This document shows, in pieces, positions 12,107 to 23,053 of a DNA stretch of 64,000 nt. A program made the position numbers and the translations under genes. The stretch comes from Dentipellis sp. KUC8613 (lineage: Eukaryota; Basidiomycota; Agaricomycetes; Russulales; Hericiaceae). Under the pieces are notes generated by a model, which was given only the letters and a program-made list of their open reading frames with translations, was not told the DNA's origin and searched no databases. The number at the start of each line of letters is the position of its first letter. Position 1 is the first letter of the stretch. The DNA lies in contig NSJX01000017.1 in the NCBI GenBank assembly GCA_002286715.1, positions 313,654 through 377,653 of the forward strand, in the 5' to 3' direction.

Positions 12107-12649
12107 GATTCTGGCGGTAATATACAGTGTACAAGCTGATTCTGTTGAGGATTAGAGGTTAGAGGGGGAGAGTGCAAGGGAACGTGGTAAGCGGCGGGCC
12201 GCCATGCATCGAGGGTGAGGTGACTGGTCGCGAAATGCAAGGATGATGCAGATGTGGCTGTCCGCTATCTTATCCGCGACACCACGGATCTCGCCTAGCT
12301 ACCCCTCTCCCATCCTCCATCCTGCCACAGGAAACCAGAGCGTCGCTGCACCAGAGTCAGTATTCATTGTGATGATTAACTGCAGGTTCGTAGCCCTTCG
12401 GCGTCGGACCGACCGTACCACAGCGATAAACAGGTGATTGCCCGCGCAGCTTCGCAAGGTAAATATAACACTGCGCAGCGTACACATGTAACCACAACCA
12501 GACACACTCTACGTTAGCGAGGACTAGCAGTATTGCGCCTCCGTATCTGCAGAGTCCAAACGCCGTCTCGCCCATGATCCGAGGAGCCCAGCAGCTGGCC
12601 GTCCTGGTGCCGTCAGACACGCGGGAGCCCGCATTCAGAACGAGCAGTC

Positions 12650-13631
12650 TGCTCTCATCAAGTGCGCGGACGAAGTACTGCTGCTCGGCCGCACCTAGGC
12701 TTGCGGGCCGGATGCAAGGCGGCGTCTGCGAGTGTGAACGTTAAGCTAGGTGAGTGAATGGTATGTCCTCGGCCGCGCCTGCGCACGTTCTGACGTGCTC
12801 GTGTGTGCTCGGAGCTCAGAATCCTGGACAATTTTAGGTGCGAGGTACGGAGTCTGGGCAGGCGAAGAGAAGCAAAAATATTTAGCCTTTCACCGACCGA
12901 TGAGATCGTGGATGTCATGGTCGGTGAGAGGTACTTCGGCATGCGATCCAGATTTTCTCACAGTACTATCGTCCAGCATGCCTGGTGTGGGCCATGTCTG
13001 TTGCGAAACGCTGAATGCCGAGCGCTGCAGGCGCACCAAGCCAATCTGCATAGAACAGTGCGATATATTGCGCCATGGAACGCGAACGTTCACAACGACC
13101 GACGTCGGACCGCAATCCCAACACTTACGTTGTGTTCGCCCAGTAGCGTTTTCTGTCAGAACGCACGAGGCGGCGCGCCCAAACCAAGTCATACAGATTC
13201 ATGTGGGTCATTATCCGGAATAACAACGGTGCAGCACCGACACCCTGCATCTGCAGCATCCTGTCAAAGTGCGAATCAGGATTCGTACTAGCGTCGACGG
13301 CCGTGTGTTTTTACATAACGCGTGCGTAGCGGCCTGGCACACACCTGCCATATCCATCCAGCGGAAAAGCCTCGGCAGCGCTTTGAGTTTGCGCGTTGGT
13401 CGAGGGGCGGGCGAGAAGCTTGACGCACGGCGCAGGGAGAAGCCGAAGATTGCCAAATTGCAATTGCGCCGAGGGAGGTAGATGGTACTTGCCAGTGCTG
13501 TGATTGCGCATCATGTGCATAAGCCACTCGTGTCGGAACTTTTGTTTCCACCTGAGCGAGCCTACCGGATGGGAGATTGCCTGGCGGGTTCCGGCTGGCC
13601 TGTGGGGCCCCTGGTCAGCGCCGACAGGCAT
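12650..13631 (-). other. Gene-like region, structure unresolved
   Basis: Several minus-strand stretches read like coding exons. They include 13631-13311 (106 codons from an ATG, containing WKQKFRHEWLMHMM), 13192-12895 (containing PLTDHDIHDLIGR and ending at a gtgaaa donor) and 12857-12658. The last can be joined across a 40 nt intron to give LRTSHLKLSRILSSEH and a stop at 12658. A further open frame runs from 12731 to about 12520 after a cactcgcag acceptor. I cannot join the upstream parts in one phase, so this may be a gene with missed introns or a decayed one. No family recognised. Confidence 0.3.
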
Positions 13632-13649
13632 GTGGTATGCCTGCTCATA

Positions 13650-16600
13650 TGATACTTAGGCCTGAGCAACAGAGCTAGAATTGGCCATCGACCCACTGTA
13701 CGTCCACGATGTATATATGCTAATCCAACCATCCTGCCATCAGCAATTTCGAATGCTCGTCCCAGCTGCCCCGCGCGGAATGTCTCCTCAGATCAAATGA
13801 AGTAGATTAAATAATATGAAAATCATAAGTCCACAAGGCCGACGAGGGTCACGCCGGCGGCGCTCAACTACGTTACATGATGACCGTGGTCGGGGCCGTG
13901 CATGCTGCGTTCTATCTGAAATGATACAGTGGAAGCACGCGGCCGGCTAGGTGTGATGCTAGAATGAGAAGGGCAAGGTTAAAAGGACGCTGCAATATTG
14001 CACAAGGAATCCCGGGATGGCTGTCGGGGGTGGTGAGGACATCAGTCTCATTCGGAGCGTTACGTTGCCCGCAGGCCACAAAATATCCAGAGCTCACTAG
14101 GGCGCGCGCTGCGCCATTGCTGCGACCCGCTGACCAAAATAACGATCAGGCCGATGCTTGCACTACTATTAATTCAGCACTCACCTCACCATCCGCTCCC
14201 TCGAAAGTAGCTTTCTCCCTGCCCGTCGTCTCCGTCTTCGTGCCTAGCACGAAGCCTGCGCAGGACATTCCGTCAGTTTGTGGTTCATAAGAGGTGTTCG
14301 TCAACCCGTTGATTGTAGTGCTGCGCTCGTTCGAGAATCGTGATGACCTTCGCTACAAGACAGGCATTAGGAGAGCTTTAAACGTCATTGACACGAACGA
14401 AATCGACGAACGTGGGCAAAATCGACCTTCCCGAACTTGCATTCATGTCGGGATCAAATCGTCAGATTTCGATTCCGCGAGCTTGATGTGCTTCCCGATG
14501 GATGGTATCTGAAATTATACAGCGGCGAGATATGAGCAGGAAAACTGAAGGGCCTTGCGCGTCGTCCGTGGTGTGGACAACTTAGCGCAGTCACAGTCTT
14601 ACAGATGACGCTAAGCTTCTTACATGGCCCATACGATGACGGGCCTTGCACGGGCTAGCCTTGTTCCCGACCTAACTAGACCAAATTGGGGATCTTCGAG
14701 AAACTTCAAGAGCGCGATTCCAGAGGCGCCCTAGCAAGGCATAAAAGGGCATCGTCGCCGCAGTCTCCGTTCGTCCTCAGGATATGGACTCTCTAGCTTG
14801 CTTGGTCAAGTACTGGTCTACTTCAAGTCCGGCTTCCATCGCTTCAGGCTACTAGGCTACTAGGCTTTGGACTACTAGGCTTCAAGACTCTTGGGCTTCG
14901 GCTGGAACTGGTTGGCTGCCTTCGTGAACTTGGCTATGCTGTTGCTCGTTTCTCATTGCAAGACGTGCAATCTATGTTGGCGCCGGCGTCGCGTCGACGT
15001 CGCTGCTCGAGCATGGGGCGCCTTTGCGAGCTCCAATTATATTTTCACCTATGTACGGTTGTATGATAAAATCAAAAGTATTTGTGACAGTTGTCGAGAC
15101 AAGAATATATTGAAGAATGAAGAACGAAAGCTAGAGGCATGGTGCAGCCGGATATTAAGCTTTTTTTTTAGCATGCGTGGGCCTCATCAGGTCTGATAAC
15201 CCACGTTCTGGCATACCTCCAGATAAAGTTCGCCTTCCTGCGCAGACAATCTGGCCACCCGACACCTGCGCGCATAATGCACCTGCTCAGGCCAGCGCAG
15301 GCGCCTCTGAAAGTTCCGACACGCGCTCGTTGCCAACGCCCTTCCTTTGCGAGCCAGTGTTGCAGTAATGCTGCCGGATGAAGAACCCCTGGCGCGATCT
15401 TGATCTCGCCCGGTGTCCGCAAGAAACCTTATTCGTGCGCTGGCCCTACGCACGCTGCACGGTTTACACATGCGAACACGACGAGGCGTGGGTGCCGGGG
15501 CACGCACATACTACATCTGGTTTGTGTTTTTGATCAGCCACGGAGGGCGGCGGGTCACCGTGGTCGATAGGGGCTTGGGTTGTATGATACGACGTGTCAT
15601 GCGTGAGATGGGTGGGGCATTCGCATTTGCGATGAGAAACGACATGAACATGGGATGCAGGGATGTACGCGTACGACCAGTGTGACCTGCAAAGTGCAAC
15701 CCTTCGGAACCTATAACAAAGCCAGATCATCGATATTCACGACTGGACGCTGTGGTCCGATGTGGATTGTGGTGCTCGACGGCGAATAGACAAACTGGGG
15801 CACGTCCAAGCAGCTCCACGCAGATCCCCCGCCATCGCGCAGATGATGCTGTACCGCGCACAGCGAATATGAAAGCCACCGACGCAGATGACCCCGCGCG
15901 CGGCGCAGGATCCAGATCTGAGCGACGCGTCGTCGCTGCAGAGCAGAAATTCATCCGACGTGCCTCCGCTGGCGTGACTCGGGCTCGCGTCGTCGAGGGC
16001 ACGTCCGTACGCAGCAGCGTTGACGGTTTTTGATCCGGGGGTACACATACGCATATTTGCATGGGGTGAACAGTTTTCGAGCACCAAAGACCAGAGCACG
16101 ATATCGACTCCTGGGAACGTGGTGAGCCGCGAGCGCGCGGTGCAGATGGCGACAGCATATCGCATACGCATATCTCCAGAAAGCTAGCGCGCCGCGATCG
16201 TGCGCACGTACGCACATACGCGCCCGAGCTCGGAGGATCAGGAGTATTCTCAGCGCGGCATCAGCATCGGACTGCCCGCAAGCCGAACGCGCGCGATAAG
16301 AGGTAGCATTTTGTAGCGCGCACCAGCGCAGGAGGAAGGGCGGGACCAGAGAGCGGGCGGGCCCACGAAGCCACGAAGACGGCATCAGATTCGGCTCTAG
16401 AGCACTCGGGAGATGTAGACGACGCGCCCGGCGTCCCGCCGACGCTCGCTGTGCGATTTCGATTTCGATTTCGATTTGGGGGACTGAGGTGCTGGCTTCG
16501 GAGCCTCGGGCGATGGCGAAGCTGCAGGTCCTGTAGTACCTGTACCTGTACGTACATACCATGTACATGTTCCACGCAGCACCCGTTGGCAATACGTACC

Positions 16601-17200
16601 TGCGCGGAGCATCAAATCAGCTCCAACGAAGGTAAAAGCTTGATCTTTCTGTGCTCACCAGACGCAAACACATGCAGGTCATGCAGGTCATGCAGGCTCG
16701 GATCTGGTCAGACCATCTTCCACGGGCGGCCCGCGGGCCACTGTAATCTGCAGTTACCAGCTGCAGTAGCTACTGTCCTCGTCGGCGCCTGACCGTCAGG
16801 CCAACTTGGAGGGTCCTCCCTGATCTGAAGCGCACGACCCAAGTCGGGGGTGTCTTGATCCCGACGGCATTGCAAGTGGCAGCCTCGGTGAGGGTCCGGG
16901 AGAGATAAGGCGTGCTGCAGCTGCCTGCAGGCCACTGCGTCTGATGCCCCTAAACGCGAAGAGTGGATGCCTGAGAAAGCAGCCGATAAGAGCGAGCATC
17001 GACCCTGTCTGGACCAGGAGTCAGTATCGCAAAGAATCGGACCCAATATTCACCGGGATACCCCATGGCTCAATGGAGGAGTCCGAGTGTGAGGGTAAAT
17101 CGAATTGAAAGCCGAGGGTCCTCAACAGAGTTGTTGTGTTGTGTTTGTATTAGGAACAGGCTTCGGCCATGGCCGACGCTGCCGGCGGCGTGTTCGCCAC
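13650..17200. other. Intergenic, no supported gene
   Basis: No convincing gene. Two weak items are noted. A TATA-like element (gcataaaagg) near 14738 precedes a 23-codon frame at 14785. A minus-strand frame at about 14265-14190 reads MSCAGFVLGTKTETTGREK and meets a gtgagt donor. Neither extends to a recognisable protein. Confidence 0.45.
14846..14883. repeat. Short CTACTAGG(C) direct repeats
   Basis: Three copies of a ggctactaggc-like unit occur within about 40 bases, the first two adjacent and the third after a short spacer. They lie in non-coding sequence just downstream of a TATA-like element. Function unknown. Confidence 0.7.
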
Positions 17201-17206
17201 ACTCAC

Positions 17207-17251
17207 CGTACGCGTCGTCTTGCGCTTGACTCTGAACAATATCGAGAGCAT
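17207..17251 (-). pseudogene. First exon of an X-family gene, remnant (X0)
   Basis: Fifteen codons starting MLSILFR end at a gtgagt donor. The first seven residues match the start of the intact X gene downstream (20868-21980). No later X exons follow on this strand, so only the 5' end is left. It lies head to head with the broken SF copy starting at 17250, as in the intact pair. Confidence 0.5.
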
Positions 17252-17589
17252 GTTATTCTACCATCCACCATGTCTCATCGGCCTGTGCGACGGTGCGTCG
17301 TTACTGACACATACAGATGTTATAGCAGGCACGGTGGCCGTCTGCCCCGCACCTTTCCCTCCCGCGTCTTATATCCAGCCCCACTCGCGCTACGACGACA
17401 TGCTTTCAAGTGGAATGCGTCAGTCGACCTCTCCTGGGCGACCTTCATGCTCCCGTCTTACAATGCCGCAACGATTTGAGCGCAGAGGACAACTTTGAAA
17501 CGGACTCCGAAATCTACAATGCGACAGTCTTCGCGAACGGGCACCTGCCTCTTCACCTGGACCTCTCCGTATCTCTACACAATACGGAT
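17250..17589 (+). pseudogene. Broken sucrase/ferredoxin-like copy (SF0)
   Basis: This stretch parallels the 5' half of the SF gene at 21979: THTDVIAGTVA, then a deletion of roughly 34 nt that removes the AYILLHTS segment and shifts frame, then matching sequence up to the SVSLHN motif. At about 17585 it changes abruptly into sequence matching the D gene (ADDM...), so the SF C-terminal iron-sulfur half is absent. Clearly non-functional as an SF protein. Confidence 0.65.
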
Positions 17590-18607
17590 GCTGACGACAT
17601 GTACACGTTGCACCGTGGCGCGCCCATCTCGAAGAGCAACAGCCGTCCCTTCAACCAGCGGCTCGTCGCCGGAGTGAAGGTATATCATGGTGGTGCACCA
17701 CAACGTTGGTCGTCTTTCTCTGACGCTCTGTCTTCCAGCCAACGGAAATGTACCACATCCGCCCAATCCAACTGAATTAATTCGCTGCTCCCTCCGGCAA
17801 GGTTCTCCACGACCTCTGGATCAATCGCAGATGCATTGCAAGGTATTTCGGCGGCAACCGCCTCCGTGATCGGTCCGGAAGGACAAACGACAAAGCGGTC
17901 TCCAACATGCTGTCCGTGAACACGAGGATCAATATCTTTGTGCCGCAAAAGGCCGGAGAGCCAGGTTTCTTTTTATATCCTTTCCCGCGCGATAAGACTT
18001 GGGCAAACGTCGAGCGTCTCATGGTCGGAGAAGGTCATATGTCGGAACATTAGTATCTCGGCGATCATAAGCTGGTGGATACCAAACCTACACAACTCAC
18101 TGCGGAAGAATGGGGCCTCCTGCCACCAGATGTGAGTGCTCGTCCCTGCGCTACTAGGATACGCGAATCTCACGGCACGCGACACCCTATACAGACAAAG
18201 ACCCGGTGGATAGTGCGCTTGGCAGATTCAAAAACCGACTGTGCTCGGACTCTGCATGCGCGCATCCGTTTGCGAGACGTCGGCGGGCTAAGCACGGAGC
18301 CCACACGCAAGCAAATCCGGAAGTTAGTCGAGAGCAACAAGTGGCACGCTGGAGGGAGGGCGCTGCGGGCGGCATTCGAACGCGGTGAGGAAGTCAGTAC
18401 GACTTACGCCCTCCTCTGTGAGTAACGCTCCATGGCTGACTGGGTATCGTCTTCCAGCGAATGTGGATATGGGGCCTCGAATGCGTCGCGTTCGACTTCA
18501 AATTCCAGGAGAAGTTAGCTCGTGCCATACGTGACGGTGCGAAACAAGATCGACTCAAAAAAGGATCACTGCAGGATCGAAGAGGAAAAGAGCAGTATAT
18601 GAAGTAG
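17585..18607 (+). pseudogene. Broken copy of the D gene (D0), two nonsense codons
   Basis: Exons parallel those of the intact D gene at 23409-24497: 17585-17674 region, 17739-18131, 18195-18408 and 18468-18607. Exon 17739 onward keeps its frame but carries TAA at 17778-17780 and TAG at 18051-18053, where the intact gene has sense codons (GCA and CGG). Splice sites are largely kept and the last exon still reads RMWIWGLECVAFDFKFQ before a stop at 18605-18607. The lack of frameshifts and the pattern of two point changes suggest fairly recent loss. Confidence 0.7.
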
Positions 18608-18863
18608 CCGACCCAATTTGGGGTTCTGATCGTGATGACTGAGAATGTGCGGCAGACGTGCCAGTTTTTGGGGCTACCCGGCAGTTATTCTGAGCTGGGC
18701 CGTAAGGTAGATACTGGATTTGACGGTACCAATGAATGTAGTCTCTTCACGTGCTGGAAAACTGTCGTTGTTTCATCGCGACACTCATGTAGTGATAGGT
18801 TGAGAAATCTCATCATCTTATTTGAGAAAAAAAAATCGACTTCTGGCTCCCGACCAACTCCAT

Positions 18864-19976
18864 CTACAACTCGTAGTCAATGTCAAGATACCAAGCTCCA
18901 CACTCGCGGCTTTTGAACCCAAATTCCTCCACAAATCTTTCAATATCATCTTGATAATCCCCCCAGTCTCTCGTTTCGAGATCGTGATTGCTGCAGAAAG
19001 CAAAGATGAATGTTCTCTTTCCCTTCAAACCCCACACCTCTGTATCTTTGATTTTGGTGGACTTGAATGTCTTGAGAACATGCATTAAGACATTTGAATG
19101 TGTAACTTGCAAGTCCACTTCCCCGTCGACCATCAATCCTGTACGAAAATCCAGATATGGCGCTATCAAGTCATGCTTCTTGGCGTATATCTCCGCGTTG
19201 TCGTGAGAAAACGGGAAGCCATACCATACCAGAGGAAGATCTTTGGCAGGAAACTTGGCATATTCGGCATCTAGGAATGTAGGCAGCTCAACTGTGGGAA
19301 GATATTTGCGCAAACTAGTACCCTATGAATGATTCATTAATCAGCACTGTCGTCACAGATAATAATGGGCAGGCGCCGTCAACTCACACCATTTCTGAAG
19401 ACTGGCGGATTTTCTATATGTGTTCCAAGAGGAACCAAATTATACTGGCTAAGATTGTTTCCCACTTCGTCTGTCAATTCATCCAAATTTTCAGTTGTAT
19501 CGGCCCCGCTCTGTTGCATGACCTGAGAAGAGGTAACTAGAGAATGCGTGAGGTAGGGGCGATATTGCTCACGAAGACCAGGATACTCACGAGTTTCAGA
19601 TTCCGTCTGCGTGGTCGATGACATCGATGATTCAATTTCTGAGAGTCGCCACGACATCAGAATGCGACTACAATAAATTGCTTCGTCGACTTACCGGCTC
19701 TCGTAGCAGCGACCTGTTGTCCGTAGTCAACCTTTGCTAATGTAATGAGATGGCGACGAGCAGGTCGACGTCGACGTGGCGGTGTCAATGGACTGGTGAA
19801 ATCAATTTCAAAAGCGCTGTGACTTCAGAGCTCTCAGTGTGCAATTCCATCACTTCGTAGATAGAAATATGGACTTACCTTAACAGAAGATTGAAGAGGA
19901 AAGGCTTGTTTGTATATCGTGCTAGTGACGCGTTGGTGCATCGCGGCCCGGGCGCGCGGAACAATATCGAGAGCAT
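18864..19976 (-). CDS. X-family protein, first copy (probable assembly duplicate)
   Basis: Identical to the gene at 20868-21980, including introns, and lying within the exact 1994 bp repeat. See that entry for structure. If the repeat is an assembly artefact this is not a separate gene. Confidence 0.45.
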
Positions 19977-20427
19977 GTTTACTATCATCCGCCACGTCTC
20001 AACGGCTCGCGACACGGTGCGTCGTTACACGACTCATACAGATGTTATAGCAGGCACCGTGGCTGCACATCGTGCCTACATACTCCTACACACCAGCCGT
20101 TCGCCCCGCACCTTTCCTTCACGCGTCCTCTCCCCAGTCCAACTCGCACTACGGCGACACGCTCTCAAGTGGAATGCGTTGGTCAACTTCTCCTGGAACC
20201 CTCTTGTTCCAGTACTGCAAGGCCGCAACGATTTGAGCGCAGAGGACAATTTTGAAGCGGACTCCGAAGTCTACGACGCGACCGTTTTCGCGGACGGGCA
20301 CCTGCCTCTTCACCTCGCCTCCGTATCTCTACACAATATCGACAGCATCGCGAACGTCATCGAGGATCATTTGAAATCACCGGAAGCCGTTTCTGAACAA
20401 CAAGGCGCAGCTGCAGATGTCCACCTG
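19975..20427 (+). CDS. Sucrase/ferredoxin-like protein, 5' part, cut by the gap
   Basis: Identical to the first 453 bases of the SF gene at 21979 and runs into the N gap at 20428. The reading frame is open to the gap. It most likely represents the end of one contig whose sequence continues in the second copy, not a truncated gene. Confidence 0.45.
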
Positions 20428-20437
20428 NNNNNNNNNN
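20428..20437. other. 10-N assembly gap
   Basis: Ten N bases, a placeholder length, sit exactly between the two 1994 bp copies. Confidence 0.95.
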
Positions 20438-22431
20438 GGCTGACTGGGTATCGTCTTCCAGCGAATGTGGATATGGGGCCTCGAATGCGTCGCGTTCGAC
20501 TTCAAATTCCAGGAGAAGTTAGCTCGTGCCATACGTGACGGTGCGAAACAAGATCGACTCAAAAAAGGATCACTGCAGGATCGAAGAGGAAAAGAGCAGT
20601 ATATGAAGTAGCCGACCCAATTTGGGGTTCTGATCGTGATGACTGAGAATGTGCGGCAGACGTGCCAGTTTTTGGGGCTACCCGGCAGTTATTCTGAGCT
20701 GGGCCGTAAGGTAGATACTGGATTTGACGGTACCAATGAATGTAGTCTCTTCACGTGCTGGAAAACTGTCGTTGTTTCATCGCGACACTCATGTAGTGAT
20801 AGGTTGAGAAATCTCATCATCTTATTTGAGAAAAAAAAATCGACTTCTGGCTCCCGACCAACTCCATCTACAACTCGTAGTCAATGTCAAGATACCAAGC
20901 TCCACACTCGCGGCTTTTGAACCCAAATTCCTCCACAAATCTTTCAATATCATCTTGATAATCCCCCCAGTCTCTCGTTTCGAGATCGTGATTGCTGCAG
21001 AAAGCAAAGATGAATGTTCTCTTTCCCTTCAAACCCCACACCTCTGTATCTTTGATTTTGGTGGACTTGAATGTCTTGAGAACATGCATTAAGACATTTG
21101 AATGTGTAACTTGCAAGTCCACTTCCCCGTCGACCATCAATCCTGTACGAAAATCCAGATATGGCGCTATCAAGTCATGCTTCTTGGCGTATATCTCCGC
21201 GTTGTCGTGAGAAAACGGGAAGCCATACCATACCAGAGGAAGATCTTTGGCAGGAAACTTGGCATATTCGGCATCTAGGAATGTAGGCAGCTCAACTGTG
21301 GGAAGATATTTGCGCAAACTAGTACCCTATGAATGATTCATTAATCAGCACTGTCGTCACAGATAATAATGGGCAGGCGCCGTCAACTCACACCATTTCT
21401 GAAGACTGGCGGATTTTCTATATGTGTTCCAAGAGGAACCAAATTATACTGGCTAAGATTGTTTCCCACTTCGTCTGTCAATTCATCCAAATTTTCAGTT
21501 GTATCGGCCCCGCTCTGTTGCATGACCTGAGAAGAGGTAACTAGAGAATGCGTGAGGTAGGGGCGATATTGCTCACGAAGACCAGGATACTCACGAGTTT
21601 CAGATTCCGTCTGCGTGGTCGATGACATCGATGATTCAATTTCTGAGAGTCGCCACGACATCAGAATGCGACTACAATAAATTGCTTCGTCGACTTACCG
21701 GCTCTCGTAGCAGCGACCTGTTGTCCGTAGTCAACCTTTGCTAATGTAATGAGATGGCGACGAGCAGGTCGACGTCGACGTGGCGGTGTCAATGGACTGG
21801 TGAAATCAATTTCAAAAGCGCTGTGACTTCAGAGCTCTCAGTGTGCAATTCCATCACTTCGTAGATAGAAATATGGACTTACCTTAACAGAAGATTGAAG
21901 AGGAAAGGCTTGTTTGTATATCGTGCTAGTGACGCGTTGGTGCATCGCGGCCCGGGCGCGCGGAACAATATCGAGAGCATGTTTACTATCATCCGCCACG
22001 TCTCAACGGCTCGCGACACGGTGCGTCGTTACACGACTCATACAGATGTTATAGCAGGCACCGTGGCTGCACATCGTGCCTACATACTCCTACACACCAG
22101 CCGTTCGCCCCGCACCTTTCCTTCACGCGTCCTCTCCCCAGTCCAACTCGCACTACGGCGACACGCTCTCAAGTGGAATGCGTTGGTCAACTTCTCCTGG
22201 AACCCTCTTGTTCCAGTACTGCAAGGCCGCAACGATTTGAGCGCAGAGGACAATTTTGAAGCGGACTCCGAAGTCTACGACGCGACCGTTTTCGCGGACG
22301 GGCACCTGCCTCTTCACCTCGCCTCCGTATCTCTACACAATATCGACAGCATCGCGAACGTCATCGAGGATCATTTGAAATCACCGGAAGCCGTTTCTGA
22401 ACAACAAGGCGCAGCTGCAGATGTCCACCTG
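20438..22431. repeat. Second copy of the exact 1994 bp direct repeat
   Basis: Starts directly after the gap and matches 18434-20427. Unlike the first copy it continues into the rest of the SF gene. Confidence 0.9.
20868..21980 (-). CDS. X-family protein, unknown function, 291 aa
   Basis: Five exons join in phase: 21980-21883, 21820-21699, 21642-21595, 21540-21392 and 21326-20868; introns start gtaagt or gtgagt. The product begins MLSILFRAPG, has a basic stretch TPPRRRRPARRH around residues 45-55, an acidic Ser/Thr/Gln-rich middle, and a compact C-terminal domain from about residue 140. That domain carries LPTFLDAEY, KDLPLVWYGFPFS, KRTFIFAFCSNHD, DIERFVEEFGF and WYLDIDYEL. No signal peptide or membrane helix. 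I know no named domain for it; the related but diverged gene at 24736 keeps LPLVWYG and the terminal WYLD, so it is a family. Its start codon overlaps that of the divergent SF gene (CATG at 21978-21981), leaving no room for separate promoters, so one start may be wrong. Confidence 0.6.
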
Positions 22432-22904
22432 CTCGTCTGCACACACGCGGCGCGCGACTGTCGGTGCGGGGAACGGGGACCTATACTAGTCGACGCGTTG
22501 AACGAGGAGATCCGCCGCCGCAAGGTGTCAGTGGAGATGCCACCCGTTACCGTAGGGGAGGTCGGGCATGTTGGTGGACACCAGTATGTATGGCCCGTCC
22601 TCATGTCTTTCCTCGAGGCTGAGATGGCCGCACCTGCAGGTACGCGGCGAATCTGCTCATATTTCCACATGGAGACTGGTCAGTCCTTTTCCCCTGTCTT
22701 GTCTTTGCGCCTGACCCTCCATCGTGCAGGCTTGGGCACATTCAACCGGAAGACGCGCCTGGCGTCTTGGACGCAATATTAGACGCGCCTTACATTCCTC
22801 ACGACAACGTGCGCCGGCCACCATTATATGGCAGTCATTGGAGAGGTCGCATGGGCCTCTCTAAGGAGCAGCAGATACAGTTATTTCACCGCCATGCATT
22901 ATAG
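21979..22904 (+). CDS. Sucrase/ferredoxin-like (Apd1/Aim32-type) protein, about 272 aa
   Basis: Exons 21979-22583, 22640-22678 and 22730-22904 join in phase (gtatgt...cag, gtcagt...cag), stop TAG 22902-22904. The N-terminal half has AYILLHTS, FPSRVLSPVQ and WNALVNFSW, typical of the first part of the sucraseferredoxin family. The C-terminal half has VCTHAARDCRCGERG (about residues 153-167) and GEVGHVGGHQYAANLL. Known Apd1-type proteins bind a [2Fe-2S] cluster through two Cys eight residues apart and two His in an HxxxH; both patterns are visible. The end, ILDAPYIPHDNVRRPPLYG, is also family-like. The role is probably redox, with cytosol or mitochondrion unresolved. It is shorter than usual (300+ aa), so an upstream exon may be missing. 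Confidence 0.7.
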
Positions 22905-23053
22905 AATCTGCTTGCAATACAGTCGGCGACCCGCCCTCATACATCCACTCCTACTGCGCCCGGCCATGCGGCAATGCAATCGCTGTCGTGAGTGAATAGA
23001 CCCATGCCGCCACTGTCCGACAGCAAACTCCGTGAGCACAGCCGCGCTGATCC

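Larger units (their letters stand above)
18434..20427. repeat. First copy of an exact 1994 bp direct repeat
   Basis: Every line compared matches 20438-22431 with a constant offset of 2004, across exons, introns and intergenic DNA. The copy ends at the 10-N gap. Such identity next to a gap is what an unmerged overlap between two contigs gives. Confidence 0.9.

Noticed and set aside
12380..12440. GGTTCGTAGCCC-like string as a tRNA T-arm
   Set aside because: No matching acceptor, D or anticodon arms could be drawn around it.
14785..14856. 23-codon frame after a TATA-like element as a pheromone-precursor gene
   Set aside because: It does not end in a CAAX motif and has no other pheromone features.
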